Below, piece by piece: positions 1-9,027 of a stretch of DNA of 33,231 nucleotides. How positions within the stretch are numbered: position 1 is the first letter of the stretch; each line of letters begins with the position of its first letter. Both the position numbers and the translations under genes were made by a program. This DNA is from Gnetum montanum (Eukaryota > Streptophyta > Gnetopsida > Gnetales > Gnetaceae), in NCBI GenBank assembly GCA_015680685.1, contig MNCI01011147.1, positions 118,549 through 151,779 of the forward strand. Reading direction: 5' to 3'. A model generated the notes under the pieces. The model saw only the letters and a program-made list of their open reading frames with translations. It had not been told where the DNA came from and did not search any database.

Positions 1-866
1 ACCCATTCTCTAACTCCACCCGCACCTCTTCCACCTGTAGTTCCCATACAACCTGTTCCAACAATGCAGGGGGAATTACCTACCCAACTGCAGCAACGTA
101 ACACCGCAAGAGCTGTAAATATTCAGCATGTAAATATCCAACCAGGTGTTGGTTCTAACAACTATATAAAGAAAAGACCCTTCTTCAGAACTAGGAGCCC
201 AAATAAACTCTTGCAACAACAAGCGGATGGACACATGTATAGGCCTCTAACCACTAATGCTTCGGAGAACCCTTCAGTCCAACAACTAAGTACGCAAACG
301 GTTATGTTGACACATACCGTAACTGACTGGATAAAGGTGGGCCACCTTCGCAAGAAACTATTTGATCCTAGGAACCCCTTAATTCATTTACAGATCATCG
401 GAAATGCACCACATCGAGCTCTTCTTGACTTAGGTTTCGAAGTCAACCTAATTTCACAAAAGATGTATCAAGCCTAAAACCTATCCCAACTTAAGAAGAG
501 TAACATACAACTAGAGCTGGCTGACTAGTCCATCACCATTCCCTTAGGATTGGTGGAGGACATTATCACCACTATGTGTGGGTGGTCATACCCAGCTGAT
601 TTCCTGGTGATTGAGGTTAACAACGAAGTGGGCTTCCCCATTATAATGGGAAGCTATGGTTGAGTACCATAGACGCGTACCTAGGAATTCGTGATCTTTC
701 CTTACAAATTTCTAAGATGAATATTTACGGAAAGATCGAGAAGAAGAAGGTTCCATGCATCGTATACAGTGATTCATCGGGTGATGACATGGAGGATATG
801 TCTCCATGTGAGAGGTGTGTCTATGAGAGTGAGAAACAAAGATGCCTATATGTAGCAACCACGTAA
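1..866 (+). pseudogene. Ty3/gypsy gag C-terminus and aspartic protease remnant
   Basis: The frame is open from the window edge to 477, so the gag start lies outside. It opens with a proline-rich stretch (TPPAPLPPVVPIQPVP), then a Q/N-rich linker, then the start of a retropepsin-like domain with ALLDLGFEVNLISQ. That resembles the plant retroelement active-site context LLD-S/L-G, with the catalytic Asp kept. After a stop at 475-477 the domain continues in pieces. VEDIITTMCGWSYPADFLVI is followed by LSTIDAYLGIRDLSLQIS at about 663-715, the normal C-terminal part of such proteases. Two diverged minus-strand homologues lie at 22038-22568 and 31955-32250. At least two frame breaks make it non-functional. 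No RT or integrase follows; the sequence runs into a noncoding tail from about 1100. The family call is good; the lineage within Ty3/gypsy is less sure. Confidence 0.8.
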
Positions 867-1147
867 TCATTAGTAGACACCCTGTGGTTGACAGCCACTC
901 AAAAGAGCAAGCAAATATGCATGGAACAAACTGAGGAGACAACTCATGCCAACAACCGTGGCATAGACACATTTGAATGTGAGCATCGCCAACTTCCACC
1001 CCTCAACTTAGGAACATCAACAGGGAGAAGTTGGGCACTATTACGAAATTCAAACAGGCGCTCATTATCTTGGATCTCTCCCTTCCAACTCACTCATGAG
1101 GGAGATGGCCACCTATGCTAATTATATGGGGCCCTCAGTTCTTTTTC

Positions 1148-1222
1148 AAATTTTGTTTTACAAGTTTTTGTTTTACACATTTTTGTTTTACACGTTTTTG
1201 TTTTATACATTTTTGTTTTTCA
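1148..1222 (+). repeat. 15-bp T-rich tandem repeat, about 5 copies
   Basis: The unit TTTTTGTTTTACACA recurs with the G of each TTTTG at 1155, 1170, 1185, 1200 and 1215, an exact 15-base period. Because 15 is a multiple of three, one frame reads as a pentapeptide repeat (FCFTS, FCFTH, FCFTR), but no product is supported. It lies just after the coding part of the plus-strand retroelement. Less regular T-rich counterparts on the minus strand occupy the same relative place at 18690-18890 and 26690-26870. Confidence 0.85.
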
Positions 1223-1278
1223 AATTTCTTTAACTTTTCTAATTTTTGTTTTACAACATCGTCACACTTTTCCATTTT

Positions 1279-1294
1279 GTGTGTGTGTGTGTGT
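1279..1294. repeat. (GT)8 microsatellite
   Basis: Eight uninterrupted GT dinucleotides inside the noncoding tail of the plus-strand retroelement. Confidence 0.95.
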
Positions 1295-1329
1295 CATCCA
1301 CCATGTAAGTTCGTCACCCAATAAGTGTT

Positions 1330-2160
1330 CGGACCGATGGTATGAACTGTTTTCATATTGATTGCTAATGTTTGGTTTTTACCTTTAAGTTACAAGGTTG
1401 ATACTAAGGTATGTTTCTTTTGATATGATAGGCAATGAGATCACCTCATCCATCCATCCACCAATTTCTATGGTTTCTCTTGGCTTGGAAATGTATAGTT
1501 CCCTTCTAATAAGAACTTTAACGAATCGGTGAATGGGTAGTTTTCTAACTAAGGAATGACTCAAGGATTGCAAAGGGTGTGACTTCAAGGGAACTTGATG
1601 TTTTTGTGTTGGTCATTCACTTGGGTGCTTGGATGTTTTCGTCTTGGGTTTTCTTGCCGTTCCGATGTTACCCACTTATCGGAAGCTGAGCCAATAAAAA
1701 TAAGAATTCTTTGCATGGTGTGGTTCTCACGCATAAAAATACAAAACACAAAAACAAAAAAAATGAAAAATGAAGAAAGTGAGAATTCAAAGCACACCCC
1801 TTAGACGAAATAAAATTTGGGCTACAAGCACTAGTTATGGAACCAAAAGTGTTCCCTTTAACTAAGGCCCTTCTTGCTTCCCATTGCCTCCTTTGTTTCA
1901 TCGGAATCGTGGTGGCTCTTTGACGATGCATCCTTGTTATCCAAGTGGCTGGTTAGCCAAATGCATTGATGCGATGTCACTGAAAGTGGTTGGTTTGAGG
2001 CGGGAGTTGGAATGAGACTTGCCAAGTCACATTAATCATCAAACACACAAGGGACTATACACCACCTTGTTCTTGAGATTCCATTCCATTCTCTTCTCTC
2101 CTCTCCATCCTTCTCTCCATTGTTCACCTCATTGCCGGTTGTATCATTGTATATACTTTG
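1330..2160 (+). mobile_element. Retroelement noncoding block X, copy 1
   Basis: This noncoding stretch has two diverged reverse-complement relatives, at about 17930-18650 and 26000-26650. Shared landmarks are a segment with GAGATCACCTCATCCATCC near 1440, a segment with GAATTCAAAGCACACCCCTT near 1783-1802, and one with CACTGAAAGTGG near 1979. The short reading frames across it do not correspond between copies, so they are not believed coding. It ends in a C/T-rich run (CTCTTCTCTCCTCTCC, near 2090). In all copies it follows the T-rich repeat region and comes before an LTR or LTR-like segment, as expected of the 3' untranslated part of a Ty3/gypsy element. Confidence 0.65.
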
Positions 2161-3054
2161 GTTGATGCTTTGTTTTCTTTTTGGTAAATTCTTACGGTTA
2201 AGACTTTAACTCTTGTTCCAAAAGACATTCCCAGAGCCTATGGACTCTTTGAATGTGGGTCTATTAGGGCATTAATGACATGTGCCTGCTTTGGGGAGGA
2301 CCCATTGACATTCCTATTTGGAGCATTAGTTAACCTCTTTTCCTTAACATTTTGCAATTAGTTATTATTTTTTTCATTCCCATCTTGACATCCATTTCAC
2401 TGATGTTTTTAGTTGTCCCTTTTTATCTATCGTTCTTACTCCTTTCCCTTCTTCATTCTAATGCTACTGGAGGTTCGCGATTAGTCATGGGGGTACGGGG
2501 CCCGCTTTTTTCGATTTTCTCCTAGCCCCAAAATTTTTGATTTTCTTCCTAACCCCTACACTTTCGGTAGTCATCATTACTACATCTCCTGATCCATATT
2601 AGCCATACCACAACTTAGCCAATGAACCTAAACCGAAGCAAGGTATGATTTACTTAATGATTCAATTACCCTTGCTGATATATGATTGTGTTGTGTGTGC
2701 AGATGGCAATCATACAACAACTGAATGGATCTGGAGCAAACACTTGGAATGGAGCAGCACTGAAGCAGCTATGCAAGGAGCAAGATTGGTGGCATGCTTA
2801 TGGATGGACAACAAAAAGCGCAATCTGGGTGTGGTCAGCAGCAACACTTCTTTCTATCTCTCTCTTTCTCTCAAGCTGTCAACAAAGGCCTGATGTCATT
2901 GTAATAAGGTGTTCACCCTTGTTGTCATGAATACAAGTTTTGTCAAGTCTTGTAATAATCATCCATTCACATGTCATCCCATTAGTTCCATTCCCCTCAA
3001 TAATTCCATACCTTCTTGATATTATTGTAAGGAACTCAAGGATGAGTTTTCATT
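2161..3054 (+). mobile_element. Retroelement 3' noncoding tail
   Basis: No credible gene is seen. Overlapping frames at 2645-2930 have no recognisable domain. A local duplication near 2506-2558 repeats a TTTTTCGATTTTCTCC-like unit ending in AGCCCC or AACCCC. The string TAGTCATGGGGGTAC at 2482-2496 nearly duplicates the purine tract that precedes the LTR at 3069. Confidence 0.5.
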
Positions 3055-3068
3055 CAGTCATGGGGGTA
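3055..3068 (+). other. Polypurine tract before the 3' LTR
   Basis: CAGTCATGGGGGTA lies directly against the first base of the LTR. A short G-rich tract here primes plus-strand DNA synthesis in LTR retrotransposons. Its position marks the downstream LTR as a 3' LTR, with the internal region to its left. It is only modestly purine-rich outside the G run. Confidence 0.55.
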
Positions 3069-3153
3069 TGATGAGACGTGATATGCACAAGTCGCGATAT
3101 TGTGTCGTCCCCTGTGATATCATGTATGCGATATCACGGTCTACCGCAAAATC

Positions 3154-3160
3154 TATAAAT
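3154..3160 (+). promoter_or_regulatory. LTR TATA box
   Basis: TATAAAT inside CTATAAATAAGAGGCGGC. The same box and context recur in the LTRs at 4788 and 22569. Confidence 0.75.
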
Positions 3161-3328
3161 AAGAGGCGGCACTCCCCTCATTTCGATACATAGGCTAGAA
3201 GTAGCGAAGCTCTGGTAGATTGATCACCCCAGAGATAGAATATTTTCCATGTGCCCGCAGTAGGAGTTCCCCAAGTGAATAGTTCTTTATTCAAGTAGCT
3301 TTGTACCTGAACATAAGTTGTGTACGGC

Positions 3329-3334
3329 AATAAA
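3329..3334 (+). promoter_or_regulatory. LTR polyadenylation signal
   Basis: AATAAA in GTACGGCAATAAAGATGAGC, about 170 bases after the TATA box. It is conserved at 22816-22821 and in the diverged LTR at 13863-13868. Confidence 0.7.
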
Positions 3335-3414
3335 GATGAGCTTTTTGGATAAACCTTACAGTACATGAATAGGTTTATTTAATGTTATTTATTGTTTTCC
3401 TAGTAGCGCAGCAT

Positions 3415-3640
3415 GAGTACGACTTGGTTACGAGCATTGACGAATGTGTACGGCTAACCAAGGAATCGGCTACTCATCGCAATTAGATTCTCTCACCCTT
3501 ATCTCGTAGAATGTGGGACGAGTACGACTTGATTACGAGCATCTACGGATGTGTATGGCTAGTCAGGGAATTGGCTGCTCGTCACACTTAGGCTAGTTAG
3601 GTGCCTCAGTACGACCACTTCGAGCACATGTGTTACGTGT
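3415..3640 (+). repeat. Degenerate tandem repeat inside the LTR
   Basis: GAGTACGACTTGGTTACGAGC at 3415 recurs as GAGTACGACTTGATTACGAGC at 3520, 105 bases later, with the following 45 bases also similar. A weaker third version (CAGTACGACCACTTCGAGCAC) starts near 3606. It is a local duplication within the downstream half of the LTR. Confidence 0.8.
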
Positions 3641-3991
3641 GGTGATCCCAGTAACAATTAGCATTTGGTAGCCATAATTGCATAGTTTAGGGTGTGTATG
3701 GTAAGTGGGAATGGATGCTGACGCTAGTTAATTTAGACTTAGGACATTAGTTAGAGTTAGTTAGTTTCTCAACCCTTTGCCCTTTAGCATAGGAGATAAA
3801 CCTGAAAAGACCAAAAAAATCATATACCTTGGACTTACTTAACCATACATCGTGACAACAAGTCTGGGAAGACAACGAAACCCCAAGTGTTCCATGGGGT
3901 GTTTAGGCATTTAGTCTGCAGAGTTCGACCGGATCGCTCGTGCTACGCTCGTTTCGTATGGTTGAGTGTAGGGGTACCTCGCCACTCATCA

Positions 3992-4787
3992 TAGTTTAAC
4001 TCTTCTAGTTAGATTCAACATCCATCAAAGCATTTACATTAGTGCCACATCGATTTGTTGTTTATGTTGCTTTTGTGCCAAGGTTGCTACATCACTATTC
4101 CATGAAAACCACTAAATGAAAGAAAGACCAAAGAAGGCATGGATCAAATTGATTGAATATGATTTGGAGAACCTATAAATAAACAAAGATCTAGCTCTTC
4201 ATAGAAGTGAATGGTGAAAAAGAACTCATATAGCTGATACTATTTTTTTGGAATAAGGCTAGGATGTTGATCATCATGATTTTCACATTCTTATATATTC
4301 TAGATAAATTTACTAACAAAAATCAATTTGAATTAAGGTACCACCATAGAAAAATAACATAAGAGATGTCTTTTAGTGCTTGACCTAAATGGTGTATTGT
4401 TGAGAATTGTGCATGTAATTGTCAATCATACATTAAAAGAATTTACTAAGTACCATAACCTTTATCTTAAACTAAAGTACTACTTCCTTAACTTTAGCAA
4501 AAATGGCTTCCTCGATGTTATTGTTGAGGAACATATAGATATCAAATTTTGGTTATCAGGAATTACCATACTATAAAGGTGATATACAATGAAATATTTA
4601 AGAACAAAATTTCCAAACCAAGTTCATTTTTGCATAATATGAATGTTTGCAAAAAGAAGATATGAATGAATTAGTGCCTCTACCAAAGATCAGACATACA
4701 AAACTATGCGTGAAGAAACATTATCAAGAATCTTTAAAAATATGGTCATAAGCATAAAAATAAAACATACTAATAGTGGATGATAGT
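3992..4787. other. Unassigned AT-rich DNA
   Basis: Nothing coding is supported. A 66-codon frame at 4376-4576 has no recognisable domain. The stretch separates a complete LTR from a second LTR fragment and resembles neither an LTR nor the interior of the nearby elements. Confidence 0.5.
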
Positions 4788-4962
4788 TGATGAGACGTGA
4801 CCTGCATGTGTCACGATATTGCGTACGTGATATCGCGGTCCACCTCCATATCTATAAATAAGAGGCGGCACTCCCTTCATTTCCTAATCCTGGCTAGAAG
4901 TAGCGAAGCTCTGGCAGTTGATCACTCCAGAGTTAGAATTTTTCCCATGTGCCCATAGTAGG
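4788..4962 (+). mobile_element. LTR fragment, cut at an N
   Basis: It begins TGATGAGACGTG like the LTR at 3069 and stays alignable through the CTATAAATAAGAGGCGGC TATA context and the CATGTGCCCATAGTAGG segment. It stops at the single N at 4963, after which the sequence is unrelated AT-rich DNA. Only the first 175 bases of an LTR of about 920 are present. Confidence 0.85.
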
Positions 4963-4963
4963 N
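4963..4963. other. Assembly N at an LTR break
   Basis: A lone ambiguous base exactly where LTR similarity stops. Best read as a contig join or collapsed gap. Confidence 0.7.
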
Positions 4964-5726
4964 CATATTTGTTACCATTGATATTGTTAAACCTTTAGTT
5001 AGAATAAAAAATGTACATAATCTTAGCAATGAATTGAGAACCAAATAGAGTTATTAAAATAAATATATAATAATGTATTTCTTTAATAATTTGTCTTGGT
5101 CTGCAATTATAAATATTTGATTTGTAATGTATTTGTAAAAAAATTGAAAAAAATTCTGTAAAAGGAATTTTGAAATTGATTTGATAGATCCAAAGGGTCT
5201 TAATAGACACAAGCAAAAATTTTATTTTTAGTTTCATTTATGTCATGCATGGAATGAACAACTTAAAGAACTTTGTACCATCTCAAACATAAGATCTAAA
5301 CAACTAAACTAATATGTACTTAATGACTATTCTATTACCAATGATTTTTTTAGGACTAGAACAAGCTTACTATTATACAATTTGTGTACATGAATTTAAG
5401 AGTTATATTGAATTATGAAAGACATCATGCAATAACTATTAGATTTCTATGACTATTAATTTCTTGTTTTGGTCAAGAGGCCAATATGTCTGGCACAATG
5501 GGGGGAGGGGGAAGTGTATTTTGTCACACTCCACGTCACATGCCACATAAGATCCCACAATGAAGAAAAACACAATGGAATAACATACAGTCATTTTGAT
5601 TTTGGTTTTCAATATGAATATTAATTCTCAATGAATCAATTTGAGATTCTATTAATTTGTAAAATATATAAGATTCTCTTAGCCAAATAATATATATATA
5701 TTACAAATATATAGCTAAAACTAGTN
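4964..5726. other. AT-rich DNA without recognised genes
   Basis: Strongly AT-rich with short frames only. It includes a G-rich patch near 5500-5512 (GGGGGGAGGGGGAAG) and a TATATATA run near 5690-5702. It ends at another lone N (5726). Confidence 0.6.
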
Positions 5727-5785
5727 CCTATGACTTGGGGTTTTTAGGCCAAGACCCTACCACCAAGGTAACACCTCATGTATCA
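5727..5785 (-). repeat. tRNA-derived SINE-like head, truncated
   Basis: Read on the minus strand it starts GGTGTTACCTTGGTGGTAGG, carrying an RNA polymerase III A-box-like TTACCTTGGTGG (5760-5771). In its three relatives the B box lies 44 bases further on, which here falls on the N at 5726, so the copy is cut. It faces the plus-strand copy at 5841 head to head. Confidence 0.6.
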
Positions 5786-5840
5786 TGTTAACTATATATC
5801 TTAGTTGTACTTATCATCAAATTGCTTGTTACCTTAATAA

Positions 5841-5912
5841 TGGGGTGTTAGCCTAGTGGTAAGACTCTTGATTTAAAAACTCTAAGCCATGGGTTTGATT
5901 CTAATGGGCAAT
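5841..5912 (+). repeat. tRNA-derived SINE-like element
   Basis: It starts GGGGTGTTAGCCTAGTGGTA. The A box TTAGCCTAGTGG is at 5848-5859 and the B box GGTTTGATTCT at 5892-5902, start to start 44 bases. This is tRNA-like architecture, but the arms do not fold as a convincing tRNA. Three relatives lie in the window. Confidence 0.7.
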
Positions 5913-6120
5913 GTTGAGTTATAAAGTTCTAATTCGACTATATATCTTTGGTTCTAATTCAACACTTTCAAATTGCTTGTTACCTTACTAGAATATATTC
6001 ATGAACAATGTAATGAACAATTGATCATGTACTTTGGTTACAAACTCACAAGCTCTTAAAAAGGCTTTAGTTTTTCAAGATGAATAAAAGTTATAAATGA
6101 AAGCTCAGGTTGGGCTTTAG

Positions 6121-6345
6121 GGCTTGATAGGTGCCATGCAACACTTTAGACCCTATTTAGTTGGGTGAATATGAAAACATTTAATGCTTGTTTGGGGCTC
6201 GATAGGTACCTTATAACACTTTAGACCCTATTTAGTTGAGTGAATATGAAAACATTTAAGACTTGTTTGGGGCTTGATAGATGCCTTGCAACACTTTAGA
6301 TCCTATTTAGCAGAGGGAATATGAAAACATTTAAGAATTGTTTGG
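6121..6345 (+). repeat. 75-bp tandem repeat, three copies
   Basis: Units start at 6121, 6196 and 6271, each opening GGCT(T/C)GATAG and containing ACACTTTAGA(C/T)CCTATTTAG and GAATATGAAAACATTTAA. The period is exactly 75 with only scattered substitutions. It lies about 620 bases upstream of the pseudokinase start. No product is supported. Confidence 0.92.
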
Positions 6346-6963
6346 TTGAAAGAATCTAAAGATGTTGAATGAGTAGAAATGTTGGATGCATGAACCTCCG
6401 TCAATAGAATCTAAAAAACATAAAAAAAATGATCAGCCTAACGAAACCAACCAGTTTTGTACATACAAAGGGTGGAGGCAGGTGGAGGATGTTGCAACTA
6501 AACATGTCCTAACCAATCAAAAGAGGCAAAAATTGCAAAAAGGTTTTACAACTTGGTTTTCTCTAATGGTTTTCAATCGCCATGGTCCATTTTGTCGGCC
6601 AAAGAAGCCAAGCCTTCTCACGGCGCGACAATAGGGAGCCTTTATGGATGGATCTTTCACACGAAGATGTGTTCCTCGAACTTGACTTTCAAATGTTCGG
6701 CCTTGATGGCTTAAATCACGGGTCCGTATGGCGTAATTCAGATTTCTGCACTCGCAAATATTTCTCAGGAGACGGCATCGGCCGGAGGCAAATTTTTGTT
6801 GGTCAAAGTTGTATAGACGCTTCAACCCAACACATCTCAAGTACGTATATATCTGCTTCAGTTTAAGTTTGAATAGAATCGCAGGCTTTTGAAATTGTAA
6901 CAGAGCATTTCACAATGGAACGATCGCACAGAAGGACATAACGGGCAAGGCTAGCTTTCCAAT
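6346..6963 (+). promoter_or_regulatory. Upstream region of the pseudokinase gene
   Basis: This is the interval between the tandem repeat and the start codon. It has higher GC than the DNA further left, and overlapping frames on both strands that cancel as evidence for coding. TATATAT near 6845-6851 (in CGTATATATCTGC) is a plausible TATA box, giving a leader of roughly 90 bases before the ATG at 6964. No upstream exon with a receptor ectodomain was recognised. Confidence 0.4.
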
Positions 6964-8142
6964 ATGTGTTTCACCAAGCCCAAGACAAGTTTAGGTCAAG
7001 ACATTGACCATGTTTCTGCAAGACCCTCACGTCGGGTCCCAAAAACTGGTTTTGGCAGCAGCAGCAACAATACGGACCAGTCTTCTTCAACTCAAATTTC
7101 CAAGGATTCGAGATCCTCCGACAATAGCAGCCGTTTATCATCTGTCAAAGAAATCCTGGCAGATAATCCCAATATCTATTCCTTTGCAGAGATATCAAAC
7201 AGTACTCATAACTTCAGATTGGGAAAAATTGGTCCATCTTCGGTTTGGAAAGCCATTTTGAGAGGTAAGGATGTGGCAATAATGGATAGAGTCGCAGCTG
7301 TTCCTATAGATGTTCTTCCTGTAGATCTTCCATCGAAATTGAGAGAATTGTGCAGCCTGCATCACAGAAATGTGATTGATCTTCTGGGATCGTGTATAGA
7401 AGGGAAGCATGTGTATCTTGTTTACAGATTCGTGGAGGGTATGAATCTTAAGGATTGTCTGAGAGGAAGAGGAGAGCTGAAAGCCTTTACAGTTCTAGGC
7501 ACTTGGATTTCTAGGGTTCGGATCGCTCTGGATGTAGCCCAGGCCCTGGAATATCTGCACCATCACAGTGGTGTAGATGGTTATATTCATAAGCACCTGA
7601 AAAGCAGCAGCATCATGGTGGTAGAGCCTGGATTAAGGGCCCTGATTGGGCATTTTGGAGCCTCTGAATTGTGCGGTGAGAGATCAATCAACAATCAAAT
7701 CAGGGGTGTTCCTGGTTACATGGCTCCCGAGCTTTCAAATTATGGTTCAATTTCTCAGAAGACTGATGTGTTTGCATTTGGTGTTGTGATGCTAGAGCTC
7801 TTGTCCGGAAAAGAACCTGTGAGCTATGACCATGATAAGGCTAGTAATGGATACAGGAGGGCCTCCATTGTGAAAGATTTTCTGGGTTTTATTTCCCAGC
7901 CTGATTCAACAGTTCGGCTAAGAACTTGGATTGATTATCGTCTCAATGATTCCTACCCCGTTGACAGTGTTGAGAGATTTGCAGTTCTGGCTTCCCAGTG
8001 TCTAGATTCTGATCCAATCAAGAGGCCAGACATGAGAGCTGCAACTGCACAACTTTCAGGGATGCACATGGAAGCTCAGAAATGGGCCGCCACTTTTGCT
8101 GACAGCAGGCAAGGCATGAGCACAGCTTTTGAAGGCAGATAA
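6964..8142 (+). CDS. Receptor-like cytoplasmic pseudokinase (LysM-RLK-like kinase fold)
   Basis: A 392-residue single-exon protein. Residues 1-70 are Ser/Asn-rich with a Cys at position 2 and a basic patch (PSRRVPK), with no signal peptide or membrane segment. A protein-kinase fold spans about 73-365. SFAEISNSTHNF (73-84) is the usual lead-in of plant receptor kinases. GYMAPEL (251-257), TDVFAFGVVMLELLSGKEP (267-285) and RPDM (354-357) are well kept. The catalytic set is not: the glycine loop reads KIGPSSVW (88-95), VAIK is VAIM (Lys to Met 107), HRD is HKH (209-211, Asp to His), and DFG is HFG (230-232). Loss of nucleotide-binding and phosphotransfer residues with an intact frame predicts a non-catalytic scaffold or regulator. 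Similarity to LysM receptor kinases and their ectodomain-less relatives is from memory and unchecked. The start is the first ATG of the open frame. Confidence 0.88.
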   Translation: MCFTKPKTSLGQDIDHVSARPSRRVPKTGFGSSSNNTDQSSSTQISKDSRSSDNSSRLSSVKEILADNPNIYSFAEISNSTHNFRLGKIGPSSVWKAILRGKDVAIMDRVAAVPIDVLPVDLPSKLRELCSLHHRNVIDLLGSCIEGKHVYLVYRFVEGMNLKDCLRGRGELKAFTVLGTWISRVRIALDVAQALEYLHHHSGVDGYIHKHLKSSSIMVVEPGLRALIGHFGASELCGERSINNQIRGVPGYMAPELSNYGSISQKTDVFAFGVVMLELLSGKEPVSYDHDKASNGYRRASIVKDFLGFISQPDSTVRLRTWIDYRLNDSYPVDSVERFAVLASQCLDSDPIKRPDMRAATAQLSGMHMEAQKWAATFADSRQGMSTAFEGR

Positions 8143-9027
8143 TCTTTGAATGTTTTTAATTTTAGTGGTTCATTGGTAAAAACTGGTAACATTTTTCTGC
8201 AGAAGCTGCTCCATATGGGAATTACATCGGGAAATACTAATTGGCATTTCACGAGTTGACGGTGATCTTTTTAATGAAAGTTCAGGTTGTATCAGGGACA
8301 TAAGTTTGGTCAATGAAAGACTTGGTTGCCCGCTGGTTTTTTTAAATAAGTTAAACTTAAAAAAGTCAGCAGTGTGAGAACCAGCAGTTTGAATGATTAT
8401 GTATGGGCTATTGATTATCTCTGCACTAATGAGCACACAATTCCATGTTACAATTTGGCAAGTTGCTGCAGATGCATTTGTGCATACTGTGCACGTCCTA
8501 TCAGATTTCATGTTACAATTTGACAATTTGCTACGGATCCATTTGCACACCACTGTACACTTCCTATGAGACCTTCACGTTGTAATGTCGATTTGATGGA
8601 GACGGTTTATGATTTGTTGTGAATGGTGTCATTGTGCATATCCCCATTGCAGGATAAGCAGTGAAAACTGATTTCTCAGTTGTATCATTCAATAATTCGA
8701 AGTTTTCCCTTTAAATGAACTTAAAAATAATGTAAATGATGTCATATTCTATGTGTAAACCCTTGTCTAACCATGCTTATGTAATTTAGAAAGTAAACAA
8801 ATTTTCTAGCTGTATAATTTAAAATTATTTCATTTTAGTTTGAAATGAAAACTTCATGCCCAGATTCATGCTTTTTCTGAACTATGCATAGTCCATGCTT
8901 TAAAAGAGATTTTGGTGTAGGGACACCTTTTTCAATTCCCTTGTTCTACCCTACTTGCTATGTGTTTTCTTTGTGTTTATTTTGTTGAGGATGATTCTTG
9001 TTGCAATTGGAAAATTTGATCGTTGAA
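8143..9027. other. 3' flank of the pseudokinase gene
   Basis: Contains the 3' untranslated region and intergenic DNA. No further gene is supported. A two-copy direct duplication is listed separately. Confidence 0.5.
8444..8573 (+). repeat. 65-bp tandem duplication
   Basis: CATGTTACAATTTGGCAAG at 8444 recurs as CATGTTACAATTTGACAAT at 8509. The rest of each unit matches with scattered changes, ending in TCCTATCAGA or TCCTATGAGA. A weak third trace (CACGTTGTAATGTCGATTTG) follows near 8577. Confidence 0.8.

Larger units (their letters stand above)
3069..3991 (+). mobile_element. LTR, 923 bp, complete (3' LTR)
   Basis: The segment begins TGATGAG and ends CTCATCA, a 7-bp terminal inverted repeat containing the canonical TG...CA. 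It holds a TATA box and a polyadenylation signal in the right order, with GATATC-type palindromes upstream of the TATA. The left end abuts a purine tract, so the internal region is at 1-3054. Flanks GGGTA and TAGTT do not match as a target duplication, as expected when the left neighbour is the element's own interior. Related copies are at 4788-4962, 22569-23117 and 33033-33231. Confidence 0.88.

Noticed and set aside
712-1121. Minus-strand 95-codon frame at 712-999 and plus-strand 77-codon frame at 888-1121
   Set aside because: The first overlaps protease remnants on the other strand; the second has no domain and no counterpart in the related elements.
1585-1931. Overlapping frames on both strands in block X
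   Set aside because: The homologous copies at 17930-18650 and 26000-26650 do not preserve the frames.
3069-3991. CRISPR-like array suggested by repeated GATATC and GTACGAC motifs
   Set aside because: Repeats are degenerate, unevenly spaced and inside a plant LTR with TATA and polyadenylation signals.
5841-5912. A functional tRNA gene
   Set aside because: A and B boxes are present, but no clean acceptor stem or anticodon arm can be folded. The same holds for the other three copies, so a SINE-type derivative fits better.
6517-6866. Opposed open frames of about 100 codons on both strands upstream of the pseudokinase
   Set aside because: They overlap each other, have no recognisable domain, and lie where the promoter and leader are expected.
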